A stretch of 39,850 nt of DNA from an uncultured Clostridia bacterium (lineage in GTDB: Bacteria > Bacillota > Clostridia > Christensenellales > UBA1242): positions 1 through 39,850 of the forward strand of contig CANRHL010000008.1 in the NCBI GenBank assembly GCA_947630405.1. Direction: 5' to 3'. The notes below the pieces were generated by a model that saw nothing but the letters and a program-made list of their open reading frames with translations, searched no databases and had not been told where the DNA came from. Positions 33,001-38,863 of the stretch are shown in pieces. The stretch's first letter is position 1. Each line of letters begins with the position of its first letter. A program made the translations under genes and the position numbers.

Positions 33001-33213
33001 ATGAAGAATAAAAATTTATTTAAAGACATTTTAAAAAATTTAAGGCAAGAGAATGGAATAGGGCAAGCAGAACTTGCTCTAAAAATTGGAGTAAGCAAAG
33101 GGCTTATTAGTTTGTGGGAAAATGGATTAAGAGAGCCTGGCATGTCATCTTTAATTGCGTTATCAAAATATTTTGGCGTTAGCATTGATTATCTTGTTGG
33201 CCTAGAAATTTAA
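33001..33213 (+). CDS. XRE-family helix-turn-helix regulator
   Basis: 70-residue DNA-binding protein made up of one HTH_3 domain: KDILKNLRQENGIGQAELALKIGVSKGLISLWENGLREPGMSSLIALSKYFGVSIDYLVGLE. The recognition-helix segment SKGLISLWENG and the YFGVSIDYLVG end are textbook for Cro/C1-type repressors. I start at ATG 33001 since upstream in-frame residues are hydrophobic and lie in the operator region. It probably represses itself and the divergent Ada-like gene by binding the two palindromes. No phage genes are near. Confidence 0.85.
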   Translation: MKNKNLFKDILKNLRQENGIGQAELALKIGVSKGLISLWENGLREPGMSSLIALSKYFGVSIDYLVGLEI

Positions 33214-33294
33214 AATTAAAAAATCAGTTGGCAATAAAAAAATTTATTAACTAAAAAAAATTTAAAAAATTTTTATAAAATAGTTAAAAATCGT

Positions 33295-33323
33295 TTGTAT
33301 TTAATTTTTCTTAGTGTTATAAT
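33295..33323 (+). promoter_or_regulatory. Promoter of the H1-like gene
   Basis: TTGTAT (33295-33300), 17-nt spacer, TATAAT (33318-33323), then a leader of about 25 nt with the ribosome site AGGGGGGAG (33337-33345). Confidence 0.7.
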
Positions 33324-33354
33324 GCTTACATACTTTAGGGGGGAGACACTCATT

Positions 33355-33894
33355 ATGATGGAATTTATTTCTCAAAATTGGTGGTGGATTGTTATAATTA
33401 TAGCAGTCATCATCATCGCTCTTATCGTTGTTCTTGTTCTTATGGATAAGAAGGATAAAAAAATTATGTCCGACTTCCAAGAGAAAGTTCTAGCCGTTGA
33501 GAGCGAACAGATGGAAGAGAACATCGTTCCTGAGACAAAAGCTAACGAAGTACAAAAGGAGGATAATATGGAAAAAGTACAAAAAGCTCAAGTCAAAGCC
33601 GTAGCAAAAAAACCTGCTACTAAAACTGCAGCTAAACCAGCTGCTAAAACTGCTGCTAAAGCTCCAGCAAAGAAAGTTGCAGCTAAACCTGCTACTAAAA
33701 CTGTAGCAAAGAAACCTGCTACAAAAACTGCTGCTAAAGCTCCAGCTAAAAAAGTTGCAGCTAAACCTGCTACTAAGACTGCCGCTAAAGCTCCAGCTAA
33801 AAAAGCTCCAGCTAAAACTGCTGCTAAAACCACAGCTAAAGCTCCAGCAAAAAAGGCTCCAGCTAAGAAAGCTCCAGCAAAAAAATCTAAATAA
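33355..33894 (+). CDS. Membrane-anchored histone-H1-like Lys/Ala/Pro-repeat protein with internal start
   Basis: 179 residues from ATG 33355 (a second ATG follows directly). The N-terminal helix QNWWWIVIIIAVIIIALIVVLVLM is a membrane anchor, then a charged linker (about 30-70) and a tail built of AAKAPAKK, PATKT and VAAKP repeats, like the C-terminal domain of histone H1 and bacterial Hc1/AlgP-type proteins that bind nucleic acid. An internal ATG at 33568 is in frame and has its own perfect ribosome site (33556-33562, 5-nt spacing), so a 108-residue soluble tail-only protein should also be made. Both products share one stop codon. Topology is N-out/C-in if the positive-inside rule holds. Role could be chromosome-membrane linkage or binding of another polyanion. 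Confidence 0.8.
   Translation: MMEFISQNWWWIVIIIAVIIIALIVVLVLMDKKDKKIMSDFQEKVLAVESEQMEENIVPETKANEVQKEDNMEKVQKAQVKAVAKKPATKTAAKPAAKTAAKAPAKKVAAKPATKTVAKKPATKTAAKAPAKKVAAKPATKTAAKAPAKKAPAKTAAKTTAKAPAKKAPAKKAPAKKSK
33556..33570 (+). promoter_or_regulatory. Internal ribosome site and ATG inside the H1-like gene
   Basis: AAGGAGG (33556-33562), 5-nt spacing, ATG (33568). It is in the reading frame of the longer protein, encoding Gln-Lys-Glu-Asp-Asn-Met there. It is as good as any genuine start site in the window. Confidence 0.7.
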
Positions 33895-33902
33895 TAAAAA
33901 AG

Positions 33903-33923
33903 TTCCCATCAGGGAATTTTTTT
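33903..33923 (+). terminator. Terminator of the H1-like gene
   Basis: TTCCC-ATCA-GGGAA followed by TTTTTTT. Confidence 0.8.
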
Positions 33924-33946
33924 ATTGCCAAAATTTAATTAATGAG

Positions 33947-33975
33947 TTTACAAAATTTTAAAATAGTGGTATTCT
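33947..33975 (+). promoter_or_regulatory. Leaderless-type promoter of rsmD
   Basis: TTTACA (33947-33952), 17-nt spacer, TATTCT (33970-33975), then 6 nt to ATG 33982. No ribosome site. Confidence 0.65.
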
Positions 33976-33981
33976 TTTTAT

Positions 33982-34515
33982 ATGAGAGTTATTGCAGGTA
34001 AATATCGCGGTAAAAAATTAAAAGAGTTCGAGCTGCTTTCAACGCGCCCAACGCTTGATAGAGTTAAAGAAGCAATGTTTAGCCTAATTCAATTTGACAT
34101 TGCATCTAATGTGGTGCTAGACCTTTTTTCTGGCACGGGCGCGCTTGGCTTAGAAGCAATTTCAAGAGGAGCCAAAAAAACTTATTTGGTGGATAACAAC
34201 AAACAGGCAATTGCGCTCATTAAAGAAAATCTTAAAAAGGTAACTGAGGATTATGAAATTGTTTTTAGTGATGCGCTTGCGTTTTTAAAATCCACCAAAC
34301 AAAAATTTGACCTTGTGTTATTGGACCCACCCTTTAATTCTAATTTAGGCACAAAAGCAATTGATTATATTTTAACTAACAACTTATTAACCGAAAATGG
34401 AATAATCGTGTTTGAAACGAGCGCTGAAAACGATTTTGACTTTTCGCCCTACAATGTAAAAACACTTAAAAGGATTTATGGCAGCGTTGCCATTTATAAA
34501 TTAACAAAAGAGTAA
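33982..34515 (+). CDS. rsmD: 16S rRNA (guanine966-N2)-methyltransferase RsmD
   Basis: Methylates G966 of 16S rRNA. 177 residues: starts MRVIAGKYRGKKL, then RPTLDRVKEAMFSLI, the SAM-binding VLDLFSGTGALGLEAISRGAKK, and the catalytic motif IV LVLLDPPFNSN (DPPF). Length is usual. The ogg gene starts one base after its stop, so the two are co-transcribed. The usual neighbour coaD is not here. Confidence 0.93.
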   Translation: MRVIAGKYRGKKLKEFELLSTRPTLDRVKEAMFSLIQFDIASNVVLDLFSGTGALGLEAISRGAKKTYLVDNNKQAIALIKENLKKVTEDYEIVFSDALAFLKSTKQKFDLVLLDPPFNSNLGTKAIDYILTNNLLTENGIIVFETSAENDFDFSPYNVKTLKRIYGSVAIYKLTKE

Positions 34516-34516
34516 T

Positions 34517-35350
34517 ATGAAAATAAATTTTAAACAAGACAAAATTATTATTGTAGACCTTGAAGATTTTGATGTTGTGCAAACACTTAGTTGTGGTCAA
34601 ATTTTTCGTTACACTATTGATGGCAACTCGGCGGTTGTATATTCACAAAACAAAAAAGCAACTCTAACTTGGGAGAGCAACAAAATAGAAATAACCACCA
34701 AGGACATTAACTATTTTTATAACTTTTTCGATTTGGATACTGACTATTCGGCAATCAAACAACAACTTAAAAAGGATAAGTTTTTAAAGAGAGCGGTGGA
34801 CTACGGCGCGGGCATTAGAATTATTAATAATGATGCCTATGAGATGCTTATTAGTTTTATAATTTCTGCCAACAACAATATAGGCAGAATTAAAAAGTCA
34901 ATTGAATATTTATGTTCCCGTTTTGGAGATAATTTGGATGGCTATTTTGCTTTTCCAACACTCTCTCAATTAAAGCGCGCCAGCGTGCAAGATTTTAGAA
35001 CGGCGGGGCTTGGCTATAGGGCAGAGCAGATGTTTGCAACCGTGCAGCACCTAACCGAACAAGACCTTGAAAACCTAAAACAAATGAGCAGCGATGAGCA
35101 ATTTAAATTTTTAGTTTCACTAAAAGGAGTGGGTGAAAAGGTTGCCAACTGCATTATGTTATTTGGCTTGGGCGTTAAAAACGTTTTCCCGGTGGATACA
35201 TGGATAAACAAGGTGTATAATAAGCTCACCAACACCAAAGCCACCGATAGAAAAAAGATAACGCGCGAACTAACCGAGCGTTATGGCAATTTGTCTGGCT
35301 ACGCACAACAATATTTCTTTTATTATTTTAGGGATAACAAAATTTCCTAA
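34517..35350 (+). CDS. ogg: 8-oxoguanine DNA glycosylase (OGG1-type)
   Basis: Excises 8-oxoguanine from DNA and nicks the backbone. 277 residues. N-terminal TBP-like domain with SCGQIFRY, then the HhH-GPD region: FIISANNNIGRIKKSIEYLC, the hairpin LKGVGEKVANCIMLFGLG with the Schiff-base Lys208, and the catalytic Asp227 in VFPVDTWINKVY, spaced 19 residues apart as in OGG1. This clostridial OGG resembles the eukaryotic enzyme rather than Fpg/MutM. Adds to exoA, ung, rarA and recX as a repair gene in this window. Confidence 0.92.
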   Translation: MKINFKQDKIIIVDLEDFDVVQTLSCGQIFRYTIDGNSAVVYSQNKKATLTWESNKIEITTKDINYFYNFFDLDTDYSAIKQQLKKDKFLKRAVDYGAGIRIINNDAYEMLISFIISANNNIGRIKKSIEYLCSRFGDNLDGYFAFPTLSQLKRASVQDFRTAGLGYRAEQMFATVQHLTEQDLENLKQMSSDEQFKFLVSLKGVGEKVANCIMLFGLGVKNVFPVDTWINKVYNKLTNTKATDRKKITRELTERYGNLSGYAQQYFFYYFRDNKIS

Positions 35351-35355
35351 AACAC

Positions 35356-35383
35356 TTGACAAATTCAAATTATTTGCTATAAT
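35356..35383 (+). promoter_or_regulatory. Promoter of the 265-residue gene
   Basis: TTGACA (35356-35361), 16-nt spacer, TATAAT (35378-35383), then a leader of about 20 nt with AAAGGAG. Confidence 0.8.
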
Positions 35384-35410
35384 AATAAAAACAAAGGAGA
35401 AAATATAGTT

Positions 35411-36208
35411 ATGAGTGAACTTATAAGAATTGTTGAAGGCGAAACTTTTGATAAAGAAACGGCCGATATTATTGCTAAAACCGAGCCAGAAAAGGTTTTT
35501 CAAGTTGGCGAAAATGAATATGCTTATATAAGTTGCATATCACTAAATAAACTTGAAAACGGCAAGTATCAGTATACTATACAATATCCAAAAATTGTGG
35601 GTGATGGGCACGGCAACAGCGCAGGAACTGAAACTATAAAAGAAACAAGTAAAGAACTTTATCATCCATATCAATTCCCAAGAAAAGTTTATTATTTTTC
35701 GCTTGAGGGTAAAAAGCAAAAAAAGCATGCATTCATTAATATTTATGGTGAAGAAGTTAAATTGAATAAAGACTATGCTTCATTTGTGCCAGATTTGGGC
35801 TTGGGCGAAATGGTTATTAACGGATATACGGAATCAGAGGATGGAGAGAGGTTAGATATTTTATTAAACGAAGGCCAAACGGAATATGCCAAGTTGGAGT
35901 TTGCTCAATATTTAATTCAATATAGTGAAGATAACAAAAACACTTTATTCGACCCTGAATACGAAGGTCTTGACACTGAAATTTTCGCAGATGATGAAGT
36001 TTATGATGCTATTAAGAAAGAAGAGCGCAGGCGTTGGGTTGAGGCAATTCGTCCAAAGTTGGATGCTAACCCTAAATATAAAACCTATAGCCAAGAAAAA
36101 CAAACCGAATATTTAATGAAATTACCAGAAACAAAAGAATATTTGGCTCGCAAAAAACAAATTGCAGATTTAAGAGCATCTGCCTTAAATAAAGCAGGAG
36201 TTGAATAA
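35411..36208 (+). CDS. Unknown soluble protein
   Basis: Not recognised. 265 residues, acidic, no signal or membrane segment. The N-terminal half is beta-rich (VFQVGENEYAYISCISLNKLENGKYQYTIQYPKIVG; VYYFSLEGKKQKKHAFINIYGEEVKLNKDYASFV), the C-terminal half helical and charged (DAIKKEERRRWVEAIRPKLDANPKYKTYSQEKQTEYLMKLPETKEYLARKKQIADLR). AAAGGAG lies 13-19 nt upstream, a little far from ATG 35411. Strong promoter and terminator make it a separate, probably well-expressed unit. Confidence 0.7.
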   Translation: MSELIRIVEGETFDKETADIIAKTEPEKVFQVGENEYAYISCISLNKLENGKYQYTIQYPKIVGDGHGNSAGTETIKETSKELYHPYQFPRKVYYFSLEGKKQKKHAFINIYGEEVKLNKDYASFVPDLGLGEMVINGYTESEDGERLDILLNEGQTEYAKLEFAQYLIQYSEDNKNTLFDPEYEGLDTEIFADDEVYDAIKKEERRRWVEAIRPKLDANPKYKTYSQEKQTEYLMKLPETKEYLARKKQIADLRASALNKAGVE

Positions 36209-36209
36209 A

Positions 36210-36236
36210 AAACTGCCATTTTGGCAGTTTTTTATT
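36210..36236 (+). terminator. Terminator of the 265-residue gene
   Basis: AAACTGCCA-TTT-TGGCAGTTT followed by TTTATTTTT. Confidence 0.85.
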
Positions 36237-36273
36237 TTTCAAGGCTAAATTTTATGGATAAAATTTTCACGGT

Positions 36274-36603
36274 TTATTTTTCAAGATGTTTTATATGTGC
36301 GTGCCGTACAATAATTGTTATAAAAAACAATAAATATATAAACAGCGCTAATATTATAACCACCATTTGATAGTAATTTGTTAAAAAGAAAGAGAGAATT
36401 ATAAATGTTATGCCCAAAATCAGCAAAGCCGCAAGCAAAATGTTGCAAAAAAGCCGAATGCTATTGCGCCTTTTAATAATGTTTTTTGAGCGCTCAAGTT
36501 CACAAGTGTGTTTTGCCTTTTCAATGTTTAATTTAGCACCGCAATTTTCACAATATGCATTCTCAAGGTTCACTCCGCTGCCGCAATTTTTACAAATCAA
36601 CAT
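36274..36603 (-). CDS. Zinc-ribbon membrane protein
   Basis: 109 residues. N-terminal zinc ribbon with Cys4/Cys7 and Cys18/Cys21 (CKNCGSGVNLENAYCENCG), a charged linker, and two transmembrane helices at about 52-70 and 77-97 separated by a very short turn. The class is common and its function is not defined by the motif. Ribosome site GGGAG; a -35 TTGACA lies upstream with TATTAT at 17 nt. Not in an operon; divergent from nfeD. Confidence 0.75.
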   Translation of the reverse strand: MLICKNCGSGVNLENAYCENCGAKLNIEKAKHTCELERSKNIIKRRNSIRLFCNILLAALLILGITFIILSFFLTNYYQMVVIILALFIYLLFFITIIVRHAHIKHLEK

Positions 36604-36680
36604 ACATAACTCCCAGATATTATTATAATAATTAATAGTATATTAAATGTCAAATTATTAAACCAAAAATTTTTTAAAAA

Positions 36681-36714
36681 GGGTATTGACAAATTTTCAG
36701 TTCGGTGTTATCAT
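36681..36714 (+). promoter_or_regulatory. Promoter of nfeD-floA with GGGTATTGACAA box
   Basis: TTGACA (36686-36691), 17-nt spacer, TATCAT (36709-36714), with GGGTATTGACAA at 36681-36692. The leader has an AAGGAGAGAG ribosome site. Confidence 0.75.
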
Positions 36715-36732
36715 ACAGGCAAGGAGAGAGAT

Positions 36733-37248
36733 ATGGAGTTTGTTGAAATATTCACTCAAATGCACTGGATACCTGCAATCTTGCTCTGCGGCGGCATGGT
36801 GTTTGTTATTGTGGAGGCGTTCGTTCCCGGCTTTGGCTTCTTTGGCATAACCGGCAGCTTGGCAATAGTTGCAGGCATAATTGTAAGAATTGTGCAAGGA
36901 TTAAATGTAACTCAATCGCTAACATTAATTTTGCTTGTTTTAGGCTTCTTTATGATTGCCGGCGTGTTTATGGTATATAGCGCGCAACACGGAGTTTTAA
37001 GCCTTACAGGATTATTCGAAAATAAGCCAACTTTGGCAACCGACTTTGATAAAACTGAAAAGGAATTAAGGAAATTGGTTGGCAAATCGGGTAGAACCGT
37101 TGGAGTTTTAAACCTTGGCGGCAAGGCAAAAATTAATGGCAAAATTTATGATGTTATGTCCGTAAATTCATACATAGAATCTAACGCCCACATTAAAGTT
37201 GTGGAAATAAAAAATCACACCATTATGGTTAGAAAGTGGTTTGAATAG
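36733..37248 (+). CDS. NfeD-family membrane protein (short form)
   Basis: Partner protein of flotillins/stomatins. 171 residues, short form without the N-terminal serine-protease domain. About three transmembrane helices (WIPAILLCGGMVFVIVEAFVPGFGFFGITGSLAIVAGIIV and SLTLILLVLGFFMIAGVFMVY) with the family motif EAFVPGFGFFGITG, then an OB-fold domain (LVGKSGRTVGVLNLGGKAKINGKIYDVMSVNSYIE). floA follows after 8 nt with a strong ribosome site, the classical pairing. Confidence 0.9.
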   Translation: MEFVEIFTQMHWIPAILLCGGMVFVIVEAFVPGFGFFGITGSLAIVAGIIVRIVQGLNVTQSLTLILLVLGFFMIAGVFMVYSAQHGVLSLTGLFENKPTLATDFDKTEKELRKLVGKSGRTVGVLNLGGKAKINGKIYDVMSVNSYIESNAHIKVVEIKNHTIMVRKWFE

Positions 37249-37256
37249 GAGGAAAT

Positions 37257-38303
37257 ATGAGAAGTTCAATGTTACTTGCGTTGCCAACCTGGGCAATTTT
37301 AACAATTGTTTTGGTGGTGGTTTTAGCGCTATTAATAGTTATGGTTATCGTTGTGCCAATCCATGTTTGGTTCAGAGCATTAGCATCTGGCGCGCATGTG
37401 TCGATGTTAAGGCTGATTGGCATGAAACTACGAAAGTTAAATTATAAGGAACTTGTTAATATATATATTATTTCTCAAAAAGCAGGACTTAAAATTCCAA
37501 TTGGCGAACTTGAAACTCACTTAATGGCTGGCGGGCATATCGAAAAAGTGGTTGATGCACTTATTGCTGCCCACAGTGCCAAAATCAATTTGGATTTAGA
37601 GCAAGCCAAAGCAATCGATTTGGCTGGCAGAGATGTTGTTGAAGCAGTTAAAACGAGCGTTACTCCACGCGTTATTAAAACAAATTGGATTGACGCAATG
37701 GCAAAAAACGGCATCCGCGTTCGCGCAATGGCGCAAGTTACCGTGCGCGCAAGGCTAGATAGGCAAATTGGAACCGCCGATGTTGAAACCATTTTGGCGC
37801 GTGTTGGTGAAGGCATTGTTACTGCAATTGGCAAGGCAAACACCCACACCGAAATTATGTCCGACCCAAGCGTTATTTCTAAAACCATACTTAACGACCG
37901 CCTTGATAGGCAAACTGCATATGAAATTTTGTCAATTGACATTTGCGATGTGGATATTGGCGATAACCTTGGTGCAAAACTAAAGATTGAAGAAGCCGAA
38001 GCAAGGAAGAAAATCAGCCAAGCCGCAGCCGAAGAAAGAAAGGCGCAAGCAATTGCCTTAGAGCAAGAAATGAAGGCAAAAACTCAAGAAATGAAGGCTA
38101 TTGTGCTTGCTTCAGAAAGCGAAGTGCATAAAGCAATGGCTCAAGCGCTAAAATCTGGCAAATTCGGAGTTATGGACTATTATAAAATGCAAAACATAGT
38201 GGCAGACACCAACATGCGTAACGCAATTGGCACACCAAAAGAGGAAAAACCACGTGATGGCGAGCGCCCAGTTGGCATGCCGGGCCGTCCACCTATTGGC
38301 TAA
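37257..38303 (+). CDS. floA: Flotillin-like protein FloA
   Basis: Scaffold of functional membrane microdomains. 348 residues: N-terminal hydrophobic hairpin (about 5-30), then the SPFH-like region with LRLIGMKLRKLNYKELVNIYIISQKAGLKI, LETHLMAGGHIEKVVDALIAAHSAKINLDLEQAKAIDLAGRDVVEAV and VRAMAQVTVRARLDRQIGTADVETILARVGEGIVTAIG, followed by an Ala/Glu-rich coiled coil (EEAEARKKISQAAAEERKAQAIALEQEMKAK) and a Pro/Gly end. Matches FloA (YqfA) in all blocks. Middle gene of nfeD-floA-unknown. Confidence 0.95.
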   Translation: MRSSMLLALPTWAILTIVLVVVLALLIVMVIVVPIHVWFRALASGAHVSMLRLIGMKLRKLNYKELVNIYIISQKAGLKIPIGELETHLMAGGHIEKVVDALIAAHSAKINLDLEQAKAIDLAGRDVVEAVKTSVTPRVIKTNWIDAMAKNGIRVRAMAQVTVRARLDRQIGTADVETILARVGEGIVTAIGKANTHTEIMSDPSVISKTILNDRLDRQTAYEILSIDICDVDIGDNLGAKLKIEEAEARKKISQAAAEERKAQAIALEQEMKAKTQEMKAIVLASESEVHKAMAQALKSGKFGVMDYYKMQNIVADTNMRNAIGTPKEEKPRDGERPVGMPGRPPIG

Positions 38304-38321
38304 AATTAAAAGGAGATGGAT

Positions 38322-38756
38322 ATGTCTAACATTGAAATCATCTTAATTATAATTGCCTGTTTAGTTCCTGTTGTGGCGTTTGTGATAATCCTTCCAAAAC
38401 ACATAATTAAAAAGGCAAAAAAGAAGCCCGAACCAAAAGTTGAGCCATATGTTCCTACGGCTAAGGAAGAAAAACCGGCAGCCGCACCACAACCAACCGG
38501 CCCAATTGAGGACTATAAATCGGATGAATTTAAAAGTTATTTCGATAGGCGTAAGGAAAACTTGTCAAAACCAAAACGTAACGAGTTTGATCCATTAAGA
38601 ATGCCGCCAACACAAGGTTATTTCCCAAGAAGGCCAATGCCGTTTAACACTAAAAAACCACAAACATTGTGCGAAGAGATACAAAACTTAAGCCCAGAAC
38701 TAAAAGCACTAATATTCTCTGGTGCGCTAAATAAGCAAGATTATGACGAAGAATAG
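38322..38756 (+). CDS. Unknown single-pass membrane protein in the nfeD-floA operon
   Basis: Not recognised. 144 residues: N-terminal hydrophobic helix (about 4-25), a basic stop (KHIIKKAKKKPEPK), then a Pro-rich disordered region and a short C-terminal helix (TLCEEIQNLSPELKALIFSGALNKQDYDEE). AGGAG lies just before; ATG 38322 is preferred because another in-frame ATG touches the ribosome site. It is the third gene after nfeD and floA and ends at the operon terminator. The C-terminal helix could be a docking peptide for a cytoplasmic partner. Confidence 0.75.
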   Translation: MSNIEIILIIIACLVPVVAFVIILPKHIIKKAKKKPEPKVEPYVPTAKEEKPAAAPQPTGPIEDYKSDEFKSYFDRRKENLSKPKRNEFDPLRMPPTQGYFPRRPMPFNTKKPQTLCEEIQNLSPELKALIFSGALNKQDYDEE

Positions 38757-38780
38757 GCGTTTTAACGCCTGTTTTTTTTT
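38755..38780 (+). terminator. Terminator of the nfeD-floA operon
   Basis: AGGCGTT-TT-AACGCCT followed by G and nine T. Confidence 0.85.
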
Positions 38781-38798
38781 AAATTCCCGCGAATTCTC

Positions 38799-38828
38799 TT
38801 GACACGAGGGGGGGGGTACAGTTAAAAT
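38799..38828 (+). promoter_or_regulatory. Promoter with a G9 tract in the spacer (candidate phase-variable)
   Basis: Consensus TTGACA (38799-38804) and TAAAAT (38823-38828) are separated by 18 nt, nine of which are an unbroken G tract (38808-38816), the longest G run in this AT-rich window. Loss or gain of a G would change the spacer to 17 or 19. Confidence 0.7.
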
Positions 38829-38863
38829 ATAAATAATGGGGTATACTAAGGAGGAGGTGTAAT

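Noticed and set aside
33001..33213. XRE gene as antitoxin of a toxin-antitoxin pair or as a prophage repressor
   Set aside because: The partner is divergent and has a metal-site membrane-protein signature; no phage genes or integrase are nearby.
33338..33343. G6 run upstream of the H1-like gene as a second phase-variable tract
   Set aside because: Only six bases long, and it is part of the ribosome site; slippage is not expected to be frequent.
33600..33890. CRISPR-like or tandem DNA repeat
   Set aside because: The repetition is codon-level, encoding AAKAPAKK-type units, with no constant spacer structure. No CRISPR array was seen anywhere in the window.
33490..33909. Open frames on the minus strand opposite the H1-like gene
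   Set aside because: Low-complexity shadows of the repeat codons, without start signals.
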